Positions 49,924-60,964 of a stretch of 64,000 nt of DNA are shown one piece after another. The stretch spans positions 186,001-250,000 of the forward strand of contig NZ_LPUT01000012.1 of NCBI RefSeq assembly GCF_001563475.1. Direction: 5' to 3'. The translations under genes and the position numbers were made by a program. The DNA comes from Sporosarcina sp. HYO08 (GTDB lineage Bacteria > Bacillota > Bacilli > Bacillales_A > Planococcaceae). How positions within the stretch are numbered: the stretch's first letter is position 1; the number at the start of each line of letters is the position of its first letter. Under the pieces are notes generated by a model. The model was not told the DNA's origin. It searched no databases and saw nothing but the letters and a program-made list of their open reading frames with translations.

Positions 49924-52074
49924 ATGGGACCACTGCTTATGTTGAATTGGATTCTATTTCTTGGTGTAACCGCTTACGCCATTACGTTGTTTGTGTATTT
50001 ATTGAAAACACGCATCCAATTTATCAAGCTTGGAAGAAAAGAAGAATTCGACAATAACGTGAAAGAACGGCTTCGAAAAATTTGGGTTTATGTCTTCGGA
50101 CAAAAGAAACTGCTCAAAGATAAGAAAAGTGGTTTAATTCACGTTGCCTTTTTTTATGGATTCATTCTCGTACAATTTGGTGCAATCGACCTCATTTGGA
50201 AAGGGTTAAAACCAGGTTCGCATTTACCGTTAGGTCCCCTTTATCCAGCATTTACATTTTTCCAGGAACTTGTTGTCCTAATGATTTTAATCGCCGTTAT
50301 TTGGGCATTCCATCGCCGGTATGTTGAAAAACTCGTGCGATTAAAACGCGGATGGAAATCTGGGCTCGTTTTGATCTTCATCGGTGGGCTTATGGTTTCG
50401 ACAATTTTATCGAATGGCAGTAATATGATTTGGCAAGGAAGCGGTTTAACTTGGACGGAGCCGGTCGCTTCTACCATCGCATCGCTCTTGGCTTTTATGT
50501 CGCCGACTGCCGCTGCCGCCGTATTTTTTATCGGTTGGTGGGTACATTTATTAATTCTATTAACATTCCTTGTCTATGTCCCGCAGTCCAAACACGCGCA
50601 CTTAATCGCGGGCCCGGCAAATACGTATTTCCATCGCTTGGATCATGCTGGGACGTTAAAACCGATCGACTTCGCGGCTTTGGAAGAAATTGAAGATGAA
50701 GAAGAGATGCCTGCATTGGGCGTAGGGAAAATAACGGATTTTACGCAACTACAAATGATCGATTTTTACGCTTGTGTGGAATGTGGGCGCTGTACGAATA
50801 TGTGTCCTGCAACCGGCACAGGGAAGATGTTATCACCAATGGATTTGATCGTTAAACTACGGGATAACTTAACGAATACAGGTGCTCTTTTGACAAAACA
50901 AAAGCCATGGGTACCGACTTTCGCATTTGCCAACACAAAAGGAAATGTAATCGCAGCTGCCGCAGGTCTTGAAGGCGCTTCACTCGATACGATTTACAGT
51001 CCTTCATTAATTGGTGATGTCATCACGGAGGAAGAAATTTGGGCATGTACGACTTGCCGAAACTGTGAAGACCAATGTCCAGTCATGAACGAACATGTGG
51101 ATAAAATTATTGATTTACGCCGTTACCTCGTTATGACGGAAGGAAAAATGGATCCCGATGCACAGCGTGCGATGACAAACATCGAGCGTCAAGGAAACCC
51201 ATGGGGACTCAACCGAAAGGAAAAAGAAAAATGGCGTGATGCACGACCGGAGCTGCAGATCCCAACTGTAAAAGAAATGAAAAAGTCTGGCGAAGAATTT
51301 GACTACTTATTCTGGGTTGGGTCGATGGGGGCATTCGATAACCGCTCGCAAAAGATTGCGCTATCTTTCGCGCATCTAATGAATGCGGCAGATGTCAAAT
51401 TCGCCATTCTTGGCAATAAAGAAAAAAATTCGGGCGATACACCGCGTCGTTTAGGGAATGAATTTTTATTCCAAGAATTAGCGATGGCGAATATTGCAGA
51501 GTTTGAAAAAGCGGGCGTTCAGAAAATTGTCACGATCGACCCGCATGCTTACAATATATTCAAAAACGAATATCCAGACCTTGGACTTGAAGGTGTGGAA
51601 GTCATTCACCACACGGAATTATTGTATGATCTTGTTAAAGAAGGCAAGCTGAAGCCGAAGCATGCGATCGATGAAACGATCACATTCCATGATTCTTGCT
51701 ACTTGGGCCGTTACAACGATGTGTACGATCCGCCGCGGGAAATTTTAAAAGCCATTCCAGGTGTCAAACTTGTAGAGATGAAACGCAATCGTCAGGACGG
51801 GATGTGCTGCGGGGCGGGCGGTGGGCTAATGTGGATGGAAGAAGATACAGGCCACCGCATTAACGTTGCACGTACAGAACAAGCCGTTGAAGTGAATCCA
51901 GGCATTATTTCCTCGGGCTGTCCATATTGCTTAACGATGCTGTCGGATGGAACGAAAGCCATTGAAGTGGAAGAAAAAGTTGGGACATATGATATTGCGG
52001 AGCTGCTGGAACGATCTGTTTTTGGGGCAGATATCGCAGTGGAAGACGAGGAAAGTTCAGTGATTTTACAATAA
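49924..52074 (+). CDS. fadF: Fe-S oxidoreductase FadF, heterodisulfide reductase-like
   Basis: The 716-residue membrane protein has about five N-terminal helices like NarI/HdrE, two [4Fe-4S] motifs (CVECGRCTNMCPATG and CTTCRNCEDQCPV) near residues 283 and 379, and two cysteine-rich CCG domains toward the C-terminus (HDSCYLGRYND, MCCGAGGGLMWME, SSGCPYCLTM). It is thought to pass electrons from acyl-CoA dehydrogenases/ETF to the membrane quinone pool. It lies upstream of the beta-oxidation operon and shares a likely operator with it. ATG 49924 follows AGGAGGGGGAGAGGGCAG. Confidence 0.92.
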   Translation: MGPLLMLNWILFLGVTAYAITLFVYLLKTRIQFIKLGRKEEFDNNVKERLRKIWVYVFGQKKLLKDKKSGLIHVAFFYGFILVQFGAIDLIWKGLKPGSHLPLGPLYPAFTFFQELVVLMILIAVIWAFHRRYVEKLVRLKRGWKSGLVLIFIGGLMVSTILSNGSNMIWQGSGLTWTEPVASTIASLLAFMSPTAAAAVFFIGWWVHLLILLTFLVYVPQSKHAHLIAGPANTYFHRLDHAGTLKPIDFAALEEIEDEEEMPALGVGKITDFTQLQMIDFYACVECGRCTNMCPATGTGKMLSPMDLIVKLRDNLTNTGALLTKQKPWVPTFAFANTKGNVIAAAAGLEGASLDTIYSPSLIGDVITEEEIWACTTCRNCEDQCPVMNEHVDKIIDLRRYLVMTEGKMDPDAQRAMTNIERQGNPWGLNRKEKEKWRDARPELQIPTVKEMKKSGEEFDYLFWVGSMGAFDNRSQKIALSFAHLMNAADVKFAILGNKEKNSGDTPRRLGNEFLFQELAMANIAEFEKAGVQKIVTIDPHAYNIFKNEYPDLGLEGVEVIHHTELLYDLVKEGKLKPKHAIDETITFHDSCYLGRYNDVYDPPREILKAIPGVKLVEMKRNRQDGMCCGAGGGLMWMEEDTGHRINVARTEQAVEVNPGIISSGCPYCLTMLSDGTKAIEVEEKVGTYDIAELLERSVFGADIAVEDEESSVILQ

Positions 52075-52124
52075 TCCAAGTTGCGGAAGATTCGTTATTA
52101 ACATACAATTAAGTTAATAGAATT

Positions 52125-52150
52125 GGGGGTGTTCGCACTCCCTTTTTTTA
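52125..52150 (+). terminator. Terminator after fadF
   Basis: GGGGGTG and CACTCCC pair around a TTCG tetraloop (one G-T pair), then seven T. Confidence 0.85.
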
Positions 52151-52159
52151 GCAAGTTTG

Positions 52160-52178
52160 TCGAGCGAGCGTTCAGTCA
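52160..52178. promoter_or_regulatory. Second TetR/FadR-type operator, before the thiolase operon
   Basis: On the minus strand this reads ACTGAACGCTCGCTCG, matching 13 of 16 positions of the fadF operator. It lies about 90 nt before the thiolase start. No strong promoter hexamers were found around it. Confidence 0.55.
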
Positions 52179-52264
52179 AAAGGGGTCTTCACATAGAACG
52201 ATAGAAATGAATGATTCGCAGGCGGACTGAAAGCGCTACCATTTTTTAGTGGAGGAGAAAGGGA

Positions 52265-53455
52265 ATGGGAAGAACAGTAATTCTTGACGGAGCACGCACA
52301 CCTTTTGGGAAGTTTGGCGGCTCATTACAATCTTTAACTGCAAGTGATCTCGGGGGGATTGCAATTAAAGAAGCTTTAAACAGAGCAAATGTCAAAGTTG
52401 ACGAAGTAGGCGAAGTCATCATGGGAACGGTTTTGCAAGGGGGGCAAGGCCAAATACCATCCAGACAAGCGGCGGTGAAAGCGGAACTTCCTTGGTCAGT
52501 GAAAACAGAAACGATCAACAAAGTATGCGCTTCTGGGATGCGTTCTGTTACCCTTGGCGATCAACTTATTCGATTGGGTGAAGAGAAGGTCATCGTTGCA
52601 GGGGGAATGGAATCGATGTCCAATACGCCGTACTATTTACCCAAAGGACGTTTTGGTTTGAAAATGGGGGATGCAAACCTGGTGGACGGCATGGTTTATG
52701 ATGGATTGTCCTGCTCATTTTCGGCAGATCAAGTTCATATGGGGATCTATGGAAATAAGACGGCTCAAAAATTGTCATTATCGCGGGAAGAACAAGACAA
52801 ATGGGCGCTGCGCAGCCATGACCGTGCATTACATGCAATTGAAAATGGGATGTTGCAACAAGAAATTGTGTCTATCGAAATTCCGCAGCGTAAAGGCGAT
52901 GCCATTATCATCGATACGGATGAAGCACCACGCGCAGATACATCGATCGCTTCACTCTCAAAGCTTCGGCCGGCATTTGGGAAAGACGGGACAATTACAG
53001 CCGGAAATGCACCAGGCGTTAACGATGGGGCATGTGCACTTGTTTTAATGAGTGAAGCGCAAGCCAAACAAGAGGGCAGAACACCCCTTGCTACGATTAT
53101 CGGGCATGCCGAAATTGCGATCGAACCCGAAAATTTCCCAGAAACGCCCGGGCTTGTTATTGAGAAGTTATTGAAAAAAACAGGGAAACAACTCGAAGAC
53201 ATTGATCTTTTTGAAATTAACGAAGCATTTGCGGCAGTTGTGTTGGCAAGCGCTCAAATTGCTGGGTTAGATCCGGAAAAAGTAAATGTTAATGGTGGAG
53301 CAGTTGCACTTGGACATCCAATTGGCGCAAGCGGTGCACGGATTATTTTAACACTCGCTTATGAGTTGAAACGTCGGGGTGGGGGTATTGGCATTGCATC
53401 GATTTGTTCCGGCGGCGGCCAAGGTGATGCAGTGATGATTGAAGTAGCGAAATAA
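52265..53455 (+). CDS. Acetyl-CoA acetyltransferase (thiolase)
   Basis: The 396-residue thiolase has the acyl-accepting Cys in NKVCASGMRSVTLGDQL, the AGGMESMSNTPYYLP signature, the active-site His in GGAVALGHPIGASGARI and the second Cys in SICSGGGQGDAVMIE. It either cleaves 3-ketoacyl-CoA or condenses acetyl-CoA. The operon of dehydrogenases favours a breakdown role (mmgA-like or fadA-like). AGGAGAAAGGGA precedes the ATG. Confidence 0.94.
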   Translation: MGRTVILDGARTPFGKFGGSLQSLTASDLGGIAIKEALNRANVKVDEVGEVIMGTVLQGGQGQIPSRQAAVKAELPWSVKTETINKVCASGMRSVTLGDQLIRLGEEKVIVAGGMESMSNTPYYLPKGRFGLKMGDANLVDGMVYDGLSCSFSADQVHMGIYGNKTAQKLSLSREEQDKWALRSHDRALHAIENGMLQQEIVSIEIPQRKGDAIIIDTDEAPRADTSIASLSKLRPAFGKDGTITAGNAPGVNDGACALVLMSEAQAKQEGRTPLATIIGHAEIAIEPENFPETPGLVIEKLLKKTGKQLEDIDLFEINEAFAAVVLASAQIAGLDPEKVNVNGGAVALGHPIGASGARIILTLAYELKRRGGGIGIASICSGGGQGDAVMIEVAK

Positions 53456-53470
53456 AGGGGGGCGGGCAGC

Positions 53471-54322
53471 ATGAAGATCCAAAAAGTAATGGTCATTGGG
53501 GCTGGACAAATGGGCGGCGGCATTGCGCAAGTATGTGCAACTGCCGGCTTTCATGTGTTGCTAAATGACATCAATGAGGAAGCATTGTCTAAAGGAATCG
53601 CAACGATTACGAAAAACTTAACACGTAATGTCGACAAAGGCCGCATCTCAAGGGACGATATGCGGCAAACGCTTAACCGCATTACAAGATCATTGGATCT
53701 GGAAGATGCAAAAGATGTTGATATTGTCATAGAAGCGGCAATTGAAAATATGGAGATCAAGCAATCTATTTTCAAAAAATTAGATGGCATTGCACCAGGC
53801 CATACAATTTTGGCATCTAACACGTCCTCATTGCCAATTACGGAAATTGCGGCTGCGACATCGCGGCCTAAAAAAGTCATTGGCATGCACTTTATGAATC
53901 CTGTACCCGTTATGAAGCTTGTCGAAATCATTCGGGGGCTTGCAACAGAAGACGATGTGTACAAAGCAGTTGAGGAAATGACGTTGAAGCTTTCCAAAAC
54001 GCCTGTTGAAGTGAATGATTTTCCAGGATTCGTCTCCAACCGCATTCTCATGCCGATGATCAACGAAGCAATTTATACATTGTACGAAGGGGTGGCGACT
54101 AAGGAAGCAATCGATGAAGTAATGAAGCTTGGGATGAACCATCCGATGGGACCGCTTCAACTCGCTGACTTTATTGGGTTGGATACCTGTTTATACATTA
54201 TGGAAGTTCTTTACAATGGCTTTGGCGACTCAAAATATCGTCCATGTCCATTGCTGCGAAAATACGTGTCAGCTGGTTGGCTTGGGAAAAAATCTGGCCG
54301 TGGATTTTACATTTACGAGTAA
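53471..54322 (+). CDS. 3-hydroxybutyryl-CoA dehydrogenase
   Basis: The 283-residue enzyme has the NAD motif [21 protein letters not shown], Asp after beta-2 (LNDINEE), [11 protein letters not shown], the catalytic His in [19 protein letters not shown] and [19 protein letters not shown]. It oxidises short-chain 3-hydroxyacyl-CoA. It sits between thiolase and two acyl-CoA dehydrogenases in one operon (mmgB/hbd type). AAAGGGGGGCGGGC lies before the ATG. Confidence 0.95.
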   Translation: MKIQKVMVIGAGQMGGGIAQVCATAGFHVLLNDINEEALSKGIATITKNLTRNVDKGRISRDDMRQTLNRITRSLDLEDAKDVDIVIEAAIENMEIKQSIFKKLDGIAPGHTILASNTSSLPITEIAAATSRPKKVIGMHFMNPVPVMKLVEIIRGLATEDDVYKAVEEMTLKLSKTPVEVNDFPGFVSNRILMPMINEAIYTLYEGVATKEAIDEVMKLGMNHPMGPLQLADFIGLDTCLYIMEVLYNGFGDSKYRPCPLLRKYVSAGWLGKKSGRGFYIYE

Positions 54323-54336
54323 AAGGGGAGTCCGTA

Positions 54337-55473
54337 ATGAATTTCCAATTCACCGAAGAACAACAGATGATGCGCGATATGGTGCGCAATTTTGCAAAGA
54401 TGGAAATTGAACCATTTATTCCTCGGATGGAGGCTGGGGAATTTCCTCGTGAGGTATTAAAGAAAATGGGTGCACTGGGTCTCATGGGGATCACAGTACC
54501 GGAACAATATGGCGGGGCAGGAATGGATTTTGTGTCGTATGTTAGCGCGATTCAAGAGCTGTCAAAAGTAAGTGCTGTGATCGGTGTGATTCTTTCTGTG
54601 CATACATCTGTCGGCACCAATCCAATTATGTACTTTGGAAATGATGAGCAAAAGCAAAGGTATTTGCCAAAAATGGCATCGGGGGAATATCTAGGCGCAT
54701 TTTGTCTCACGGAAGCTTCTTCGGGATCGGATGCCGGAGCTTTAAAAACGCGTGCTGTGAAAAAAGAGGATCATTATGTGTTAAATGGCTCTAAAATGTT
54801 CATTACAAACGGCGGTGAGGCGGATGTTTACATCGTCTTTGCAGCTACAGATCCGTCTAAGGGAACGTACGGAATTACTGCCTTTATCGTAGACAAGGAC
54901 ACGTCGGGGCTAGTCATTGGTAAAGACGAACAAAAAATGGGACTGCATGGTTCAAGGACGGTTGAATTGTCGTTCGACAATATGAAAGTACCTGTTAACA
55001 ATCGGCTTGGCAATGAAGGGGAAGGTTTCAAAATCGCCATGGCGAATCTGGACGTGGGACGAATTGGCATCGCAGCCCAAGCGCTTGGCATTGCGGAAGC
55101 GGCGCTTGAGGCCGCAACAAACTATGCGAAACAGCGCATTCAGTTTGGAAAGCCGATCGCAGCGCAGCAAGGGATCGGATTCAAACTTGCGGATATGGCG
55201 ACCACTACGGAGGCAGCACGGCTGCTTGTCTACCGAGCGGCAGCGTTGCGCGCGGACAATTTGCCTTGCGGGAAAGAGGCATCCATGGCAAAGCTTTTCA
55301 CGGCCCAAGCGGCAGTTGATAATGCCATCGAAGCGGTTCAAATATTCGGCGGTTATGGCTATACCGAAGACTACCCAGTCGAACGCTATTTCCGCGATGC
55401 AAAAGTGACGCAAATTTACGAAGGAACAAGTGAAATTCAACGGATCGTCGTAAGCAAGCATCTACTAAAATAA
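54337..55473 (+). CDS. acdA: Acyl-CoA dehydrogenase, first copy
   Basis: The 378-residue flavoenzyme has [33 protein letters not shown], the substrate region [23 protein letters not shown] and the catalytic Glu in [12 protein letters not shown] near the end. It introduces the alpha-beta double bond and passes electrons to ETF. Start ATG 54337 follows AAAGGGGAG; an upstream frame runs back into the previous gene. It resembles mmgC/AcdA short-chain enzymes. Confidence 0.93.
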   Translation: MNFQFTEEQQMMRDMVRNFAKMEIEPFIPRMEAGEFPREVLKKMGALGLMGITVPEQYGGAGMDFVSYVSAIQELSKVSAVIGVILSVHTSVGTNPIMYFGNDEQKQRYLPKMASGEYLGAFCLTEASSGSDAGALKTRAVKKEDHYVLNGSKMFITNGGEADVYIVFAATDPSKGTYGITAFIVDKDTSGLVIGKDEQKMGLHGSRTVELSFDNMKVPVNNRLGNEGEGFKIAMANLDVGRIGIAAQALGIAEAALEAATNYAKQRIQFGKPIAAQQGIGFKLADMATTTEAARLLVYRAAALRADNLPCGKEASMAKLFTAQAAVDNAIEAVQIFGGYGYTEDYPVERYFRDAKVTQIYEGTSEIQRIVVSKHLLK

Positions 55474-55497
55474 CCGGCATAATGGGGTGTGAGAAAT

Positions 55498-56637
55498 ATG
55501 AACTTCAAACTATCGGAAGAGCATGAAATGATTCGGAAAATGGTACGGGATTTTGCGGAAAATGAAATTGCGCCGACAGCTGCTGAAAGAGATGAAGAAG
55601 AACGGTTTGACATGGAGATCTTTAAGCAAATGGCAGAACTTGGATTAACGGGCATTCCTTGGCCGGAAGAGTACGGCGGAATTGGCAGCGACTATTTGGC
55701 GTATGTCATTGCGGTGGAGGAATTATCGAGAGTCTGTGCTTCGACGGGTGTGACGCTTTCCGCGCATACATCTTTAGCAGGTTGGCCAATTTTCGCGTAT
55801 GGGACGGAGGAGCAAAAACAAAAGTATTTACGCCCAATGGCAGAAGGTACAAAAATGGGTGCTTACGGTTTAACAGAGTCAGGTTCGGGATCCGATGCGG
55901 GCGGTATGAAAACGACAGCGAAGCTAGATGGCGATCATTATGTGTTGAATGGTTCTAAAATCTTTATTACAAATGGTGGTTTCGCCGATATTTACATCGT
56001 ATTTGCGGTGACAGATCCAGAATCCAAGCATAAAGGAACAAGTGCTTTTATTATCGAAAAAGACTTCCCGGGCTTTTCAGTCGGAAAAAAGGAAAGGAAA
56101 CTCGGGATTCGCTCCTCACCTACAACGGAAATATTGTTCGAAAACTGCCGCGTTCCAAAAGAAAATTTACTAGGAGCTGAAGGTGAAGGATTTATCATTG
56201 CGATGAAAACGTTAGACGGCGGGCGTAATGGGATTGCCGCCCAGGCTGTCGGCATCGCACAAGGAGCGCTGGATGCCTCTATTGACTATGCCAAAGAGCG
56301 GGTACAATTCGGTAAACCAATTGCGGCCAACCAAGGAATTAGTTTTAAGCTGGCGGATATGGCAACTGGAATCGAGGCATCTCGTTTGCTTACTTATCAA
56401 GCGGCATGGCTGGAATCGAACGGATTACCGTATGGAAAAGCATCTGCCATGGCGAAGCTAATGGCCGGTGATACGGCTATGAAGGTGACGACCGAAGCGG
56501 TGCAAGTGTTCGGTGGATATGGCTATACAAAGGATTATCCAGTAGAACGTTATATGCGTGACGCGAAAATCACACAAATTTATGAAGGAACGCAGGAAAT
56601 TCAACGTCTCGTCATCTCCCGTATGCTAACGAAATAA
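55498..56637 (+). CDS. Acyl-CoA dehydrogenase, second copy
   Basis: The 379-residue protein is clearly homologous to its upstream neighbour: [61 protein letters not shown] and the catalytic Glu in [12 protein letters not shown]. The pair may serve different chain lengths or branched acyl-CoAs such as isobutyryl-CoA, given icmF downstream; that is inference. ATG 55498 has GGGGTGTGAG upstream; the in-frame GTG 55489 is inside that site. Confidence 0.93.
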   Translation: MNFKLSEEHEMIRKMVRDFAENEIAPTAAERDEEERFDMEIFKQMAELGLTGIPWPEEYGGIGSDYLAYVIAVEELSRVCASTGVTLSAHTSLAGWPIFAYGTEEQKQKYLRPMAEGTKMGAYGLTESGSGSDAGGMKTTAKLDGDHYVLNGSKIFITNGGFADIYIVFAVTDPESKHKGTSAFIIEKDFPGFSVGKKERKLGIRSSPTTEILFENCRVPKENLLGAEGEGFIIAMKTLDGGRNGIAAQAVGIAQGALDASIDYAKERVQFGKPIAANQGISFKLADMATGIEASRLLTYQAAWLESNGLPYGKASAMAKLMAGDTAMKVTTEAVQVFGGYGYTKDYPVERYMRDAKITQIYEGTQEIQRLVISRMLTK

Positions 56638-56651
56638 CTCGGGGGGATTTT

Positions 56652-57269
56652 ATGTCGATCAAACATACTGTGCAATCATCCGTTAAAGATGAAGGGTTGA
56701 TTGAGAAAAGACGTGAACAAATGATTCAGGGTGCCGTAAAGCTCTTTAAAGAAAAAGGTTTTCATCGGGCTACGACACGTGAAATTGCCAAGGCGGCAGG
56801 CTTTAGTATTGGTACGTTATACGAATATATTCGTACAAAAGAAGACGTTTTGTATCTTGTTTGTGACAGTATTTACGATGAAGTGCTGCATCGCCTATCG
56901 GGAGTGTCCACCGAAAAAGGCACGATAGACGAGTTGCAAGCAGCCATTCGACAATATTTCGAGCTAATTGACCATATGGCGGATAAAATACTTGTCATGT
57001 ATCAAGAGTCGAAATCATTACCAAAAGAGGCATTGCAATATGTATTGAAAAAGGAAATGGAAATGGTTTCTCTATTTGAATCGATCCTCCAGGCTTGTGT
57101 GCAAGCGGGAACAATCCAACTTTCGGAGAAGGAAATTCCGCTGGCTGCCCATCATATTGTCGTGCAAGGACAAATGTGGTCTTTTCGCAGATGGGCGCTG
57201 CGCGATCAGTATACGATTGAAGAATACATCCGTATTCAGACGGACCAGCTTTTAAGAGGGGTGTGCTAG
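56652..57269 (+). CDS. TetR/AcrR-family repressor of the operon (FadR-like)
   Basis: The 205-residue protein has an N-terminal TetR helix-turn-helix (MIQGAVKLFKEKGFHRATTREIAKAAGFSIGTLYEYIRTKEDVLY, in residues 24-69) and a C-terminal ligand domain. Operon-internal TetR regulators of this type sense acyl-CoA. The two matching dyads at 49822-49839 and 52160-52178 are the likely targets. GGGGGGATTTT precedes the ATG. Confidence 0.87.
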   Translation: MSIKHTVQSSVKDEGLIEKRREQMIQGAVKLFKEKGFHRATTREIAKAAGFSIGTLYEYIRTKEDVLYLVCDSIYDEVLHRLSGVSTEKGTIDELQAAIRQYFELIDHMADKILVMYQESKSLPKEALQYVLKKEMEMVSLFESILQACVQAGTIQLSEKEIPLAAHHIVVQGQMWSFRRWALRDQYTIEEYIRIQTDQLLRGVC

Positions 57270-57306
57270 ATGAGGTTCTGGCACGGGGAGAAAGGGTGTT
57301 CAATCA

Positions 57307-60300
57307 ATGGCAACGATAGAGATTTATAAACCTAAGCATCATATTCGATTTGTCACGGCTTCAAGTCTCTTCGACGGGCATGATGCATCCATCAACATCA
57401 TGAGACGGATCTTGCAGTCGAGCGGTGCGGAAGTCATTCACCTCGGTCATAACCGCTCCGTTGAAGAAGTCGTCAATGCCGCCATTCAAGAAGACGTTCA
57501 AGGGATTGCGATTTCATCTTATCAAGGCGGGCATGTTGAGTATTTTAAGTATATGTATGACCTGCTTGAAGAAAAAGGGGCACCGCATATTCGGGTTTAT
57601 GGCGGGGGCGGCGGGGTCATTCTACCAAAGGAAATTAAAGACCTGCATAACTATGGGATTGCATGGATTTTCTCACCGGAAGATGGACGGAAAATGGGGC
57701 TCCAGGGCATGATCAACCGCATGCTTGAAGAATGTGATTTCTTAACGAAAAAAGACAATGAATTGGCACTGCTTGAAAAAATCGGGACAGATCATCCTGA
57801 AGTGCTGGCTAATTTAATTACATTCGTCGAGGAAATGTATGGGCAAAACAATGAAGAGGCAACCGCACTTATTGAAAAAGCGAAAACACTTTCTAAAAAC
57901 ACGCCCATTTTAGGGATTACGGGAACAGGTGGAGCAGGAAAAAGCTCATTAACAGACGAGCTGATTCGTCGGTTTTTACATGAATTACCCGACAAAAAAG
58001 TAGCGATCTTGTCCATTGACCCAACGAAGCAAAAAACAGGCGGCGCATTGCTCGGAGATCGAATTCGAATGAATGCAATTTTTAACGAGCGGGTGTTTAT
58101 GCGAAGTTTAGCAACCCGCGGCTCCCGTTCTGAATTGTCGAGCGCCATCCCAGACGTGCTGGACATTGTAAAGGCGGCCGGCTTCGACTTGATTGTTGTT
58201 GAAACGAGCGGCATTGGTCAAGGGGACGCTGCGATTGCGGAAATTTCCGATGTCTCGATGTACGTCATGACAAGTGAATTCGGAGCGCCAACGCAACTGG
58301 AAAAAATCGATATGATTGACTACGCAGACCTCATTGTGATCAATAAATTTGAGAAAAAAGGCTCAGAAGATGCGCTTCGTCAAGTGCAGAAGCAATACCA
58401 GCGAAGCCGCTTGTTATTTGACCAAGACCTCGATCGCATGCCAGTTTATGGGACAATCGCAAGCCAGTTCAATGACAAAGGAACAAATGCGCTTTTTGCG
58501 GCGATTGTTCATGTGTTGAATGAAAAATGTGCACTGAATTGGCAAACTTCCTATGCGCATTCGGTCAAAACACAGAAGGAAAATGTCATTATTCCGAATG
58601 ACCGCCATCAATATTTACGTGAAATTACAACAACGATTCGCGACTATCATAAGAAGTCCGCGCAACAGGCAGAACTTGCAAGAAGATTGTTTCAGCTGGA
58701 AGGTGCGATCGAAGAAGTGAAAGAAAAAGCACCGAATGATGGACTCGCAGCTTCTTTACAATCATTGGCGGCCGGTGTTAAAGATGAACTGACGGCGGAG
58801 TCCAAGCGCATTCTAGCCAATTGGGAACAATTAAAAGAAGCTTATGCCGGTGATGAATTCGTTACGAAAATTCGCGGCAAAGAATTAAGAACGGCCTTAA
58901 CAACGACAAGTTTATCAGGCTTGAAAATACCGAAAGTCGCCTTGCCGAAGTTCAAAGATTACGGCGAAATCCTTCGTTGGGTGTATCGTGAAAATGTTCC
59001 GGGATCCTTCCCTTACACAGCGGGTGTCTTTCCATTTAAGCGAGAAGGAGAAGATCCGAAACGACAATTTGCGGGAGAAGGGACACCGGAGCGAACCAAT
59101 CGGAGATTCCACTATTTATCCAAAGATGACGATGCCAAGCGTCTATCAACCGCCTTCGATTCTGTTACTTTGTACGGGGAAGATCCGAACGAACGCCCGG
59201 ATATTTTCGGGAAAATCGGTGAGTCGGGTGTGAATGTATGTACGCTCGATGATATGAAAAAATTGTATGCTGGTTTCGACTTATGTGCGCCATCGACTTC
59301 TGTTTCAATGACGATCAATGGTCCGGCACCGATCATATTGGCGATGTTTATGAATACAGCGATCGATCAGCAGGTGCGGCGGAAAGAAGAAGAGCTTGGG
59401 CGTTTGCTGACCATTGAAGAGTTCACAGCTGTGAAAGAAGCGACCCTTCAAGTTGTCCGTGGAACCGTACAAGCGGACATTCTAAAGGAAGACCAAGGAC
59501 AAAACACATGCATCTTCTCAACGGAATTTGCACTTCGCATGATGGGAGATATCCAACAATACTTTATTGATCATCAAGTGCGGAACTACTATTCCGTTTC
59601 CATCTCGGGTTATCATATTGCCGAGGCGGGTGCGAATCCGATTTCCCAGCTTGCCTTTACTTTGTCTAATGGATTTACGTTTGTAGAATATTATTTAAGC
59701 CGGGGCATGCATATTGATGACTTTGCACCGAACTTATCATACTTTTTTTCAAATGGGCTTGATCCGGAATATACTGTGATCGGTCGGGTAGCACGGCGCA
59801 TTTGGGCAGTCGCCATGCGTGAAAAATATGGTGCGAATGAACGAAGTCAAAAGTTGAAATATCATGTTCAAACGTCTGGACGAAGCTTGCACGCGCAGGA
59901 AATTGACTTTAATGATATTCGAACAACTTTACAAGCACTCATGGCGCTGCAAGACAACTGCAATTCTTTACACACGAATGCATATGACGAAGCAATTACA
60001 ACACCGACTGAGGAATCTGTACGCCGCGCCATGGCGATTCAAATGATTATTACAAAAGAACATGGTTTGTCAAAAAATGAAAACCCGCTGCAAGGCGCTT
60101 TCATTATCGACGAACTGACCGATCTTGTGGAAGAAGCTGTTTTACAAGAGTTTGACCGATTGGACGATCGCGGCGGTGTGCTTGGTTCAATGGAGACCCA
60201 ATACCAACGGGGCAAAATTCAAGAGGAATCTATGTACTATGAGATGAAGAAACATTCGGGGGAAATGCCGATTATCGGCGTGAATACGTATTTAAACCCG

Positions 60301-60564
60301 AATCCTGCGTCTTTGGAAGCGATCGATAATATGGAAATTGCCCGTGCTTCCAAAGAGGAGAAAGAATCCCAGATTATCAACTTGCGTAAATTCCAAGCAA
60401 CTCATGCCGAACAATCGAAGGAAGCCTTGAAAAAATTAAAAGAAACGGCCATATCGGGTGGAAATGTCTTTGCAGAATTGATGGAAACGGTAAAAGTCGC
60501 AAGTCTCGGACAAATTACAAACGCATTATACGAAGTCGGTGGACAGTATCGACGCAATATGTAA
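57307..60564 (+). CDS. icmF: Fused isobutyryl-CoA mutase IcmF
   Basis: The 1085-residue protein joins three parts: a B12-binding domain ([26 protein letters not shown], with the cobalt-ligand His in DGHD), a MeaI-like GTPase chaperone ([10 protein letters not shown] near 204, then [15 protein letters not shown] and the G-protein region VINKF) and a mutase TIM barrel from about 560 ([27 protein letters not shown]). It interconverts isobutyryl- and butyryl-CoA using adenosylcobalamin, linking branched acyl groups to the beta-oxidation genes upstream. The cobalamin operon lies 8 kb upstream. The order is conserved in several Bacillales. Confidence 0.95.
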   Translation: MATIEIYKPKHHIRFVTASSLFDGHDASINIMRRILQSSGAEVIHLGHNRSVEEVVNAAIQEDVQGIAISSYQGGHVEYFKYMYDLLEEKGAPHIRVYGGGGGVILPKEIKDLHNYGIAWIFSPEDGRKMGLQGMINRMLEECDFLTKKDNELALLEKIGTDHPEVLANLITFVEEMYGQNNEEATALIEKAKTLSKNTPILGITGTGGAGKSSLTDELIRRFLHELPDKKVAILSIDPTKQKTGGALLGDRIRMNAIFNERVFMRSLATRGSRSELSSAIPDVLDIVKAAGFDLIVVETSGIGQGDAAIAEISDVSMYVMTSEFGAPTQLEKIDMIDYADLIVINKFEKKGSEDALRQVQKQYQRSRLLFDQDLDRMPVYGTIASQFNDKGTNALFAAIVHVLNEKCALNWQTSYAHSVKTQKENVIIPNDRHQYLREITTTIRDYHKKSAQQAELARRLFQLEGAIEEVKEKAPNDGLAASLQSLAAGVKDELTAESKRILANWEQLKEAYAGDEFVTKIRGKELRTALTTTSLSGLKIPKVALPKFKDYGEILRWVYRENVPGSFPYTAGVFPFKREGEDPKRQFAGEGTPERTNRRFHYLSKDDDAKRLSTAFDSVTLYGEDPNERPDIFGKIGESGVNVCTLDDMKKLYAGFDLCAPSTSVSMTINGPAPIILAMFMNTAIDQQVRRKEEELGRLLTIEEFTAVKEATLQVVRGTVQADILKEDQGQNTCIFSTEFALRMMGDIQQYFIDHQVRNYYSVSISGYHIAEAGANPISQLAFTLSNGFTFVEYYLSRGMHIDDFAPNLSYFFSNGLDPEYTVIGRVARRIWAVAMREKYGANERSQKLKYHVQTSGRSLHAQEIDFNDIRTTLQALMALQDNCNSLHTNAYDEAITTPTEESVRRAMAIQMIITKEHGLSKNENPLQGAFIIDELTDLVEEAVLQEFDRLDDRGGVLGSMETQYQRGKIQEESMYYEMKKHSGEMPIIGVNTYLNPNPASLEAIDNMEIARASKEEKESQIINLRKFQATHAEQSKEALKKLKETAISGGNVFAELMETVKVASLGQITNALYEVGGQYRRNM

Positions 60565-60567
60565 GCA

Positions 60568-60607
60568 AACTGTGCATTGGGGAGGGCTCCTTGATGCACA
60601 GTTTTTT
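60568..60607 (+). terminator. Terminator after icmF
   Basis: AACTGTGCAT and ATGCACAGTT are perfect complements with a 16-nt loop, and a T-run follows. Confidence 0.88.
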
Positions 60608-60733
60608 GTTTTTAGATTTTGTAAGGAATATGGTTATACTAATGTAAAGTTTATGTAGGAATTGGAATGGGCGGTACTATTGACTGTTATTTCCATGTAT
60701 AATGTAAGGAATGAGTTGAAAGAGGTGTCGGCA

Positions 60734-60889
60734 TTGAAATTTTATCATCATATCTTGATAATAGCGTTCCTTGCAGTTCTCACCTTTTTGCTTTACGATA
60801 ACAACTTAGGTGCAATTCCATTTTTGCTAACGGCCATTTATCTTACTTTTATTTGTATCAAAGAACTAAAACACTTTAAAAAGAGTTAA
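60734..60889 (+). CDS. Small two-helix membrane protein of unknown function
   Basis: The 51-residue protein begins MKFYHHILIIAFLAVLTF and has two membrane helices (about 6-20 and 26-44) around a short DNNLG loop, with a basic tail KELKHFKKS. TTG 60734 lies 5 nt after AGAGGTGT. The frame could extend upstream to 60662, but that part has no ribosome site. I do not recognise the family. It lies between icmF and rpoE. Confidence 0.5.
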   Translation: MKFYHHILIIAFLAVLTFLLYDNNLGAIPFLLTAIYLTFICIKELKHFKKS

Positions 60890-60964
60890 AGATTGTGGCA
60901 TATTCTGAATGGCATTGTATATAATGATAAGTATGCTTCTGTTTAGAGAAAGGACGTGCCTCTA

